The notes beneath the pieces are model-generated. The model was not told the DNA's origin, made no database searches, and saw only the letters and a list, made by a program, of their open reading frames with translations. The position numbers and the translations under genes were made by a program. Positions 1-5,537 of a stretch of DNA of 9,921 nt are shown here, piece after piece (the first letter of the stretch is position 1; each line of letters opens with the position of its first letter). The stretch is taken from NCBI GenBank assembly GCA_023420415.1, contig JAEZWF010000010.1:1-9921 (forward strand). Direction: 5' to 3'. Source of the DNA: Actinomycetes bacterium (GTDB lineage: Bacteria; Actinomycetota; Actinomycetes; Actinomycetales; Dermatophilaceae).

Positions 1-384
1 GGGGGCGGGCTGGTGGACGTTGTGGGGCGCGCGGGGGTGGGTCGCGACCGTGGCCGACTGGTTCTCGAGCAGGAACTTCGCCGCGTCGCCCACGACCGCG
101 TCGCTGACGTGGATCTGGTCGTAGCTGGAGGTGTCCATGAAGACGTAGTCGGTGCCGTCCTTGTACAGGTACTGCATCTCGCGCTTGTCGACGTTCGCGG
201 TCTCGACCTTCACCCCGGCGTTGAACGTCTTGTCGACGACCTTGCCCGAGAGGACGTTCTTCAGCTTGGTGCGCACGAAGGCGCCGCCCTTGCCCGGCTT
301 GACGTGCTGGAACTCGACGACGGTCCACAGCTGGCCGTCCAGGTTGAGCACGAGGCCGTTCTTCAGGTCGTTGGTCGATGCCAC
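1..384 (-). CDS. efp: Elongation factor P, partial (C-terminus beyond the window)
   Basis: EF-P binds between the P and E sites of the ribosome and relieves stalling at consecutive prolines. The first 116 residues follow the family closely: an N-terminal KOW-like domain with the loop HVKPGKGGAF (residues 27-36, tip Lys32), then RTKLKNVLSGKVVDKTF and the start of the first OB domain (TDYVFMDTSSYDQ, residues 78-90). The start is GTG at 384, giving VASTNDLKNG, which matches actinobacterial EF-P N-termini; the Shine-Dalgarno is weak. Only 128 of about 187 codons are inside. Residues 117-128 read PRAPHNVHQPAP where the family has roughly EGxPLYVELPAS, with no stop or frameshift; see findings. The gene is preceded by a 143-bp intergenic region with a candidate promoter, so it is probably transcribed on its own. 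Identity is nearly certain. Confidence 0.96.
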   Translation of the reverse strand, partial: MASTNDLKNGLVLNLDGQLWTVVEFQHVKPGKGGAFVRTKLKNVLSGKVVDKTFNAGVKVETANVDKREMQYLYKDGTDYVFMDTSSYDQIHVSDAVVGDAAKFLLENQSATVATHPRAPHNVHQPAP

Positions 385-411
385 GAGTGAGTCACTTTCG
401 GGTCGAGAGCC

Positions 412-419
412 GGTATGCC
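412..419 (+). repeat. Intergenic copy of the recurrent GGTATGCC motif
   Basis: This is the only non-coding copy of a heptamer, GTATGCC/GGCATAC, found 11 times in the window. The others start at 2052, 3934, 4798, 5566, 6455, 7070, 7252, 7663, 8206 and 9293. Six copies, including this one, are the full octamer GGTATGCC/GGCATACC. This copy lies in the presumed efp leader, so codon choice cannot explain it. Function unknown; see findings. Confidence 0.5.
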
Positions 420-471
420 GCGTGGCTGGGCGCGCGCGGACGTCACCGGAGGGTGCTTTGGGATCCGCGAC

Positions 472-477
472 AGTCTA
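472..477 (-). promoter_or_regulatory. Candidate -10 element of the efp promoter
   Basis: The minus strand reads TAGACT here, a good match to the actinobacterial TANNNT -10 consensus, about 88 bp upstream of the efp GTG start. No convincing -35 hexamer lies 16-18 bp upstream (that position reads CGGGAG), so initiation may need an activator, or the call may be wrong. Transcription would begin near 465 and leave an 80-nt leader. Copies of GCACCCT flank the site on both sides. Confidence 0.35.
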
Positions 478-487
478 GCCGTGGGCG

Positions 488-529
488 GCACCCTCTCCCG
501 AATCGCACCCTCGGTGCCGAACGCACCCT
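488..529. repeat. Three direct GCACCCT heptamers, with an inverted copy at 450-456
   Basis: On the plus strand GCACCCT occurs at 488-494, 505-511 and 523-529, with start-to-start spacing of 17 and 18 bp. An inverted copy (AGGGTGC) lies at 450-456. The second and third copies share a longer core, CCGAA(T)CGCACCCT. The candidate efp -10 box (472-477) lies between the inverted copy and the direct copies. Part of the array also folds: GGTGC (513-517) pairs with GCACC (523-527) around a 5-nt loop, just after the stop codon of the upstream gene. It could therefore be an operator array, a weak terminator, or both. Confidence 0.4.
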
Positions 530-1568
530 AGGTGTCGACCGGGGCTGCCGACCTGGGGCGGACGTCCCGCGCGAGGTTGGTGAGCTCGCGACGCAGGCTC
601 GGCGCGCGAACCGCCTTGCGCACGCGGTCCAGGGTCGCCTTCTCTCCGATGCCGGGCCACAGCTCAGACAGGAGGCCGTCGCGCCAGCGCATCGTCGCCT
701 TGTCCACCGTCGGGTCGACGGCGATGAGGCGATCGACGACGGCTCCCAGCATTGGATGGTCGGTGATCGGATCCGGGTCGCTGGCCGCAACGACGGACCG
801 GGTCAGAAGGCTGAGCTCCTCCAACTCCGGGAGGACTCCCTGAGCGTCGCCCACGAGAACGTTCCACAGCCCCGGGACGTCGCCACCGTCAAGGAACGGG
901 ACGAAGGCCCAGTACCCGAAGCTTGGGCCGATGCGCTTGTCCTTGGTGAGGGCCAGGCCCGCCTGCCATCCATCCCTACGGGCGACCGCGGACACGAGTC
1001 GTTCCTTCAGTTCCGGCATGCTCTGACGATGCCGACCGGCTTCGTAGTCCTTCCAGTGGGCGAAGAACAGGTCGGCATCACCGCGATCAGCAGCAACCCG
1101 AGCGATGTCTTGGTACCCGACCCAACGGCTCTCACCCATCTTCTCGGCTGCCTCGCGGGCGCCAGTGATGTCGCCGTCCAACGAATGGTTGAACACCTGC
1201 TGTCGACGGATCCCACAAGAAGCCGGCAGGTCATCGACCAGCTTTTCGACATCCGCGTCGCTGAGTGCGCCCACCGCCACGAGCGCGCACGCTGCATCCG
1301 CAACCTCGAAGTGAGGCAACCGAAGATCCTGCACAGTGCTGCGGTAGTCGCGGGGCGGGGCCATCGTCCTGGTCACGGTCAGGGGTCCGTCACCTCCCTC
1401 CGGGGGAAGTCGGGACTCCAACTCCCTCAGCAAGGCGTCGCGAATCCCCTGCAGAGCCGCAGGGAGCGGGTACGGCGGTCTGCGCGACGCCTCACGTTCC
1501 GCGTCCGTGCTGGGTGCCGTCAGCCCGGCCAGGACGAGATCCACCAGGGAGCCGCCTCCTGTGTTCAT
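528..1568 (-). CDS. Hypothetical protein, probably alpha-helical repeat fold
   Basis: I do not recognise this 346-residue protein. It has no signal peptide or membrane segment and is likely cytoplasmic. The middle (about residues 85-245) is a run of amphipathic helices separated by short GD-type turns, for example LDGDITGAREAAEKMGESRW followed by YQDIARVAADRGDADLFFAHW. That looks like an alpha-solenoid (TPR-like) protein-interaction fold; this is inference. It has normal amino-acid composition, whereas the opposite-strand reading is rich in Arg and His, so this strand is the coding one. Start: ATG at 1568 lacks a good ribosome site, but a perfect AGGAGG (1555-1560) lies 10 nt before an in-frame GTG at 1544, so the true protein may be 338 residues. 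It lies 45 bp downstream of the dioxygenase lipoprotein gene and may be co-transcribed with it. GC is lower than its neighbours (bases 1081-1140 are 63%). Confidence 0.8.
   Translation of the reverse strand: MNTGGGSLVDLVLAGLTAPSTDAEREASRRPPYPLPAALQGIRDALLRELESRLPPEGGDGPLTVTRTMAPPRDYRSTVQDLRLPHFEVADAACALVAVGALSDADVEKLVDDLPASCGIRRQQVFNHSLDGDITGAREAAEKMGESRWVGYQDIARVAADRGDADLFFAHWKDYEAGRHRQSMPELKERLVSAVARRDGWQAGLALTKDKRIGPSFGYWAFVPFLDGGDVPGLWNVLVGDAQGVLPELEELSLLTRSVVAASDPDPITDHPMLGAVVDRLIAVDPTVDKATMRWRDGLLSELWPGIGEKATLDRVRKAVRAPSLRRELTNLARDVRPRSAAPVDT
1555..1560 (-). promoter_or_regulatory. Perfect Shine-Dalgarno inside the nominal start of the hypothetical gene
   Basis: The minus strand reads AGGAGG, with 10 nt to an in-frame GTG at 1544. 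The ATG at 1568 has no comparable site upstream. This favours GTG 1544 as the real start and removes eight glycine-rich residues from the N-terminus. Confidence 0.55.
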
Positions 1569-1613
1569 GCGGTCAGCATTCCACGCGCTCCAAGGGGCCG
1601 ACGGACAGGTCGC

Positions 1614-2468
1614 TCAGACGCCGATGGTGAGGTTGGCGACGTAGCCGCTGCTCGGGTCGCCGGTCACCGTCGCGAGCTGGTGGATGCCGCCGTCGTCGCC
1701 GAACACCATGTCCCTGGTGAGTGAGGTCTGGGCGAGGTTGCTGACGCTCTGCTCGTAGCCACTCGTCGCGTAGACCTCCCTGCACACCGCCTCGGGCAGC
1801 GCGATCTGGCTGGTCTTGACGATCTGGCCGTCGCTCGTGGCCTCCTCCACCGACCGGTAGACCTCGAAGTGGATGTGGGGCCACCGTCCCGAGTAGGCGG
1901 CCGGGAAGATGCTCGTGAAGGTCGCCGTACCGCTGGCGTTCGTCGGCTGCACCCCGCGCAGGTAGTTCTCGTCCTCGACGCCCTGGCCGTACATCGAGTA
2001 CTGGCCGTTGATGTCGCAGTGCCACAGGTACACCGCGGCGCCCTCCAACGCGGCATACCCGCCAGCGGAGTCGGTGACGGTGAGGTTGATGGTGAGGGGC
2101 ACACCCATGGCCTCGGTCGTGGAGCTGCCGTAGCTGCTCGTGATGTCGGAGCGAACGACGCCCGACTCCGCGAGGGCGTCCGGTCCGTTCGACCCGTCGC
2201 CCGGGTAGGGGCCAGCCGTCTCGTCGGGCACCTCGCTGTCGACGGTGGTCGCGGTTGCCGACGAGCTCGAGCTCGTGGTTGCAGAACCCGCGCCATTGGC
2301 GCCACAGGCCGCGAGCGCGGCGCCTGCGCCCAGGGCACCGAACACCCCGAGCACCCGACGCCGGTCGAGCAGGGTGCGGACGTCGTACTCGAGCCCGCGG
2401 TCGTGGCGGTCGTCGTGGGGGTTGCCGAAATGGTCTGTGCCGTGGTCGGTGTCGTGGTCCTCGTTCAT
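1614..2468 (-). CDS. Tat-exported lipoprotein of the intradiol ring-cleavage dioxygenase family
   Basis: The protein has 284 residues from ATG 2468. A GGGGAG lies 13 nt upstream; an in-frame GTG at 2591 would add 41 residues of low-complexity sequence before the signal peptide and is unlikely. Residues 1-25 are rich in His and Asp. A twin-arginine signal follows (RRRVLG, residues 36-41), then a hydrophobic stretch ending in the lipobox LAAC with Cys55, then a Ser/Thr linker. The catalytic domain keeps the four Fe(III) ligands of protocatechuate/catechol dioxygenases: Tyr157 in WHCDINGQYSMY, Tyr192 in FPAAYSGR, His198 and His200 in RWPHIHFEV. Family members cleave catechol-type rings between the hydroxyls; this one would act outside the membrane, and its substrate is unknown. 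It is divergently oriented from the lamin-tail gene across a 161-bp gap (2469-2629) in which I see no clear promoter. Confidence 0.9.
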   Translation of the reverse strand: MNEDHDTDHGTDHFGNPHDDRHDRGLEYDVRTLLDRRRVLGVFGALGAGAALAACGANGAGSATTSSSSSATATTVDSEVPDETAGPYPGDGSNGPDALAESGVVRSDITSSYGSSTTEAMGVPLTINLTVTDSAGGYAALEGAAVYLWHCDINGQYSMYGQGVEDENYLRGVQPTNASGTATFTSIFPAAYSGRWPHIHFEVYRSVEEATSDGQIVKTSQIALPEAVCREVYATSGYEQSVSNLAQTSLTRDMVFGDDGGIHQLATVTGDPSSGYVANLTIGV

Positions 2469-2629
2469 GCGACCACTGTGGCTCCCCGGCCCATCGGGGT
2501 CTTGTGGGTCGGCTGTGGGGTGGCTGTGTCCCCTCGACCGTTCGGCCCCCTTTTGTCCGGATGCGAGGGCCGTGACCCACCGCACTGCCACGATGAAGTT
2601 CCCGTCCCTCCTCCACGTCTGGGTGTGTC

Positions 2630-3907
2630 GTGCGCCGTCCTCGAAACCACCGAGTCACCTGGTCGGCCCTGGTCGTCGCCGCCACCCTCTGCGTCAGCAC
2701 CGCTGCCGTCAGCGCACCCGCCGACGGCGCGGCCAGCTCGAAGGTCTGGACGACGTCGCCGGCCTACGGAGTGCTGGACCACGGCATCGACGGCGACACC
2801 GAGGCCATCACCGTCGAGGGTGACGGTGGCGGCACCCCGCCCGCCCACGTGCGCAACGCCGGCATCCAGGCCATGGAGACCGGTCAGTGCCACGCGGCGC
2901 AGGCGGCGGCCACCATGACGTCACTGACGGCCGGGCGACGGCTGCGGATGTCCACGACCAGCGTCGCCCTGGCCAGCCAGGGCCGTCCGGTGCGTCATGT
3001 CGATGCGTGGAACGGTTCGACCTGGGTCGACGTGCAGCAGGCCATGCTGAGCCAGGGGCAGGCACTTCCGCTGCCGGGGATGGGTGACACCACCCGGTGG
3101 CGCGCCTACGCGACGGCGGCACAGCAGGCGGCTCTGCGTGGGGCCGGGTTGTTCGACCGCGACCTGTGCCGTCCGGGCCCCAGCCAGTCGACACCGTTGC
3201 GGCTGTGGGTCAACTACGACGGCAACGGCGACGAGTCGACCAACCCCAACACCGAGTACGTCCGGGTCCTCAACAGTTCCACCACGCCGCTGCCGGTGGG
3301 CGGCTGGTGGATCCGCACGGCGGCGCAGGACACCTTCGTGCTCCCCAAGGGCAGTGTCGTACCCGCAGGTGGGCTCCTGACCCTGCGGGTCGGCAAGGGC
3401 ACCAACAGTGCGACCCGGCTCTACTGGGGCAACAGCGGACCGAAGTTCTCCAACGTCGACCTCACCCGCAACATCTATGGCGGTGGCGCCTACCTCTTCG
3501 ACCCCGACGGTGACGTGCGCGCCTGGTCGATGTACCCGTGCCTCACCGGGTGCTCGGACGCGCGGGCCGGCCGCCTGTCGATCTCGGTCCGCGCCGACGC
3601 CGAGGGCACCGACGCCGCGAACGTCAACGGGGAGTACATCCGCATCGCGCCCTCGGGCGTCGCCCAGGTGGACCTCTCGTGGACCGTGGTCAGCACCAAC
3701 GGCTTCACCTACGAGTTCCCGCGGGGCACGGTGGTCCGCGCCGGTGAGGTCCTGACCTTGCACGCGGGCAAGGGGTCGACCACACGGCTGCGGCAGTACT
3801 GGGGCAACAGCGGACCGATCCTCGTCAACGCAGGCCAACGTGTGGAGGTGCGGACCCCGACCGCCATCCGCCTGGGTTGTCGCGCATGGGGCACCGGCCG
3901 CTGCTGA
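2630..3907 (+). CDS. Secreted thermonuclease-like protein with two lamin-tail domains
   Basis: This 425-residue protein starts at GTG 2630. Residues 1-36 form a Sec signal peptide: an Arg-rich start, the core WSALVVAATLCVSTAAV, and cleavage near AVSA or DGAA. Residues 47-177 resemble a staphylococcal-nuclease (SNase) domain: IDGDT (53-57), R75, E83, GR119PVR, WVDV, and the AAQQAALRGAGLF end. The usual GI-D-A-P-E reads GIQAME, so the calcium ligand Asp40 of S. aureus nuclease is Gln80 here, while the counterparts of Arg35, Glu43 and Arg87 remain. Two lamin-tail (LTD) domains follow (about 190-303 and 316-412), each with a D-G-x-D-N-x-EY(V/I) start and the shared motif YWGNSGP (265-271, 390-396). 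Cys87/Cys180, Cys304/Cys308 and Cys417/Cys425 may form disulfides. No good ribosome site is visible. It converges with aroB. Catalytic activity is uncertain; an adhesive or DNA-binding role is possible. Confidence 0.85.
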   Translation: MRRPRNHRVTWSALVVAATLCVSTAAVSAPADGAASSKVWTTSPAYGVLDHGIDGDTEAITVEGDGGGTPPAHVRNAGIQAMETGQCHAAQAAATMTSLTAGRRLRMSTTSVALASQGRPVRHVDAWNGSTWVDVQQAMLSQGQALPLPGMGDTTRWRAYATAAQQAALRGAGLFDRDLCRPGPSQSTPLRLWVNYDGNGDESTNPNTEYVRVLNSSTTPLPVGGWWIRTAAQDTFVLPKGSVVPAGGLLTLRVGKGTNSATRLYWGNSGPKFSNVDLTRNIYGGGAYLFDPDGDVRAWSMYPCLTGCSDARAGRLSISVRADAEGTDAANVNGEYIRIAPSGVAQVDLSWTVVSTNGFTYEFPRGTVVRAGEVLTLHAGKGSTTRLRQYWGNSGPILVNAGQRVEVRTPTAIRLGCRAWGTGRC

Positions 3908-3923
3908 CGCCTTCAGTCGCGGC
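3897..3923. terminator. Bidirectional hairpin between convergent genes
   Basis: GCCGCTGCTGA (3897-3907) pairs with TCAGTCGCGGC (3913-3923) around the 5-nt loop CGCCT, with one mismatch and one G.T wobble in 11 positions. The loop is exactly the intergenic space, and the TGA stop codons of the two convergent genes pair with each other. There is no U-run on either side, as is common for actinobacterial terminators. It would serve both the lamin-tail gene and the aro operon. Confidence 0.55.
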
Positions 3924-4995
3924 TGATCTCGGCGTATGCCGCCTGCACCAGTGCCGGGTCGGGTCCCTCGAGCCGGGTCGGCTTGCCCACGTCGTCGAGG
4001 ACGACGAACCGCAGCATCGAGCCGCGCGACTTCTTGTCGCGCTTCATGGCGTCGAGCAGCTGCGTCCACTTGTCTCCGCGGTAGGACGTCGGCAGGCCCA
4101 GTGACTCCAGGATGGAGCGGTGCCGGTCGACCACGGCGTCGTCGAGCTTGCCCGCGAGCCGGGCGAGCTCGGCCACGTAGACCATGCCGATCGACACCGC
4201 GGCACCGTGGCGGAACTGGTACCGCTCCACCTGCTCGACGGCGTGCCCGAACGTGTGGCCGTAGTTGAGGATCTCGCGCCGGCCCTGCTCGGTGAGGTCG
4301 TCGGCGACCACGGCGGCCTTGACGGCGACCGCGCGCTCGATCAGCTCGCGCACGTGCGGACCCGTGGGCGAGGCGGCGCCCTGCGGGTCTGCCTCGACGA
4401 TGTCGAGGATCGCCGGGTCGGCGATGAACCCGCACTTCACGACCTCGGCCAGCCCGGCGACGAAGTCATGGGTCGGCAGCGTCTCCAGGGTTGCCAGGTC
4501 GCACAGCACCCCGGCCGGCGGGTGGAACGCCCCCACGAGGTTCTTGCCCTCAAGTGTGTTGATGGCGGTCTTGCCGCCGACAGCTGCGTCGACCATGCCG
4601 AGCAGCGTCGTCGGCACGTGCACGACCTTCACCCCACGCAGCCACGTCGCCGCGACGAAGCCGGCGAGGTCGGTCGTGGCTCCCCCACCGACGGACACCA
4701 CCGCATCGGTGCGGGTGAAACCGGCCTGACCCAGCACCCCCCAGAGGAAGGCCGCCACCTGCGCGGTCTTGGCCTCCTCCGCGTCCGGCACCTCCGCGGC
4801 ATACGCCTCGAAACCCGCGCCGGCCAACGCCTCCCGCACGCCTTCACCGGTGGCAGCCAGCGCGTGTGGGTGGACCACCAGGACTCGCTGGACGCCTTCA
4901 CCGAGCATGGCCGGCAGCTCGTCGAGCAGGCCGGTGCCAATGACCACGTCGTAGTCACCACCGACACTGATCCGCGTGGTTTCGTTGTCACTCAA
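3913..4995 (-). CDS. aroB: 3-dehydroquinate synthase
   Basis: It converts DAHP to 3-dehydroquinate with NAD+ and a divalent metal, the second step of the shikimate pathway, in the cytoplasm. The 360 residues match the usual family length. Visible motifs: the dinucleotide-binding SVGGGATTDLAGFVAA (101-116), VPTTLLGMVDAAVGGKTAIN (127-146), KNLVGAFHPP (151-160), and the metal ligands by analogy Glu184 (GLAEVVK), His247 (NYGHTFGH) and His263 (RHG). The start is TTG at 4995, overlapping the aroK stop as TTGA; GAAGGA (5005-5010) sits 9 nt upstream and supports it. The reading frame stays open back to 5670, but that extension runs across aroK in another frame and is not coding. This is the last gene of the operon, ending at the hairpin at 3897-3923. 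In many actinobacteria aroQ follows; here it does not. Confidence 0.98.
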   Translation of the reverse strand: MSDNETTRISVGGDYDVVIGTGLLDELPAMLGEGVQRVLVVHPHALAATGEGVREALAGAGFEAYAAEVPDAEEAKTAQVAAFLWGVLGQAGFTRTDAVVSVGGGATTDLAGFVAATWLRGVKVVHVPTTLLGMVDAAVGGKTAINTLEGKNLVGAFHPPAGVLCDLATLETLPTHDFVAGLAEVVKCGFIADPAILDIVEADPQGAASPTGPHVRELIERAVAVKAAVVADDLTEQGRREILNYGHTFGHAVEQVERYQFRHGAAVSIGMVYVAELARLAGKLDDAVVDRHRSILESLGLPTSYRGDKWTQLLDAMKRDKKSRGSMLRFVVLDDVGKPTRLEGPDPALVQAAYAEISRD

Positions 4996-5537
4996 CGGTT
5001 TTCGTCCTTCACGTCGGGGCCTTCCAACAGCGTGACGATCTCGTCGACGATGGGCGCGGGCTTGCGACCGGCCGTGTCGATGCGGTGCGTCGCCAGCCGG
5101 GCGTAGGTGGGCCGGCGTTGGTTCATCATGGCGGTCCACTGCGCGCGCGGGTTGGCCAGCAGGAGCGGCCGGTTGCCGCCCTCGAACCCGACCCGTCGCG
5201 CCGCGTCGGCGATGGTCACGTCGAGGAAGACGACGGTGTGGCCGGCCAGCAGCTCCTGCGTCTGCGGGTCCATCGGGGCGCCGCCACCCAGCGACACGAC
5301 GCCGTCGAAGGAGTCGAGGGCCCGCGCCACCTCCGCGCGTTCCAGCGCGCGGAAGTGCGGCTCGCCCTCGTCGACGAAGATGTCGGAGATCGACTTGCCG
5401 GCAGCTGCCTCGATCGCGGCATCCGTGTCGTGCCAGTCGGTTCCGAGCGCACGGGCGACGCGTCGCCCAATGGTGCTCTTGCCGGCGCCGGGCGGTCCGA
5501 TGATGACGGCGCGGGGTCGGGTGGACGAGGTCACCAC
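4992..5537 (-). CDS. aroK: Shikimate kinase
   Basis: It phosphorylates shikimate at the 3-hydroxyl using ATP, the fifth pathway step. It is 181 residues, a single P-loop domain of normal length. Visible residues: Walker A GPPGAGKST (14-22), the shikimate-binding Asp pair in HDTDAAIE (Asp37, Asp39), Arg63 in EPHFRALE, GGGA (84-87) for substrate and Walker B-like contacts, lid Arg123 in GNRPLL, and Arg141/Arg147 in RRPTYARLA. Two adjacent GTG codons can start it (5537 and 5534). I use 5537 because GGAGG lies 10 nt upstream; 5534 would make a GTGA overlap with the aroC stop. It overlaps aroC by 7 bases and aroB by 4, so translation is probably coupled along aroC-aroK-aroB. Confidence 0.98.
   Translation of the reverse strand: MVTSSTRPRAVIIGPPGAGKSTIGRRVARALGTDWHDTDAAIEAAAGKSISDIFVDEGEPHFRALERAEVARALDSFDGVVSLGGGAPMDPQTQELLAGHTVVFLDVTIADAARRVGFEGGNRPLLLANPRAQWTAMMNQRRPTYARLATHRIDTAGRKPAPIVDEIVTLLEGPDVKDENR
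5005..5010 (-). promoter_or_regulatory. Ribosome binding site that fixes the aroB TTG start
   Basis: The minus strand reads GAAGGA within the 3' end of aroK, 9 nt before the TTG at 4995. No ATG or GTG in the aroB frame lies nearby, so this site is the main evidence for the unusual start codon. Confidence 0.7.

Noticed and set aside
378..1724. A 448-codon open frame on the plus strand opposite the unknown gene
   Set aside because: Its translation is rich in Arg, His and Gly with no coherent fold, typical of a GC-rich antisense shadow; the minus-strand protein has normal composition.
2469..2591. Upstream in-frame GTG start (2591) for the dioxygenase lipoprotein
   Set aside because: It would place 41 extra residues before an already long signal-peptide n-region, has no ribosome site, and fills nearly all of the divergent intergenic region.
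1573..2700. A 375-codon minus-strand frame over the dioxygenase gene
   Set aside because: Arg-rich shadow in another frame; the dioxygenase frame has iron ligands, a Tat motif and a lipobox.
1869..2918. A 349-codon plus-strand frame across the dioxygenase and divergent region
   Set aside because: Shadow without motifs; it conflicts with two well-supported genes.
1614..4995. Pathway link: AroB product to 3-dehydroshikimate to protocatechuate to the dioxygenase
   Set aside because: No dehydroshikimate dehydratase is present, and the dioxygenase carries an export signal, so it would not meet cytoplasmic intermediates.
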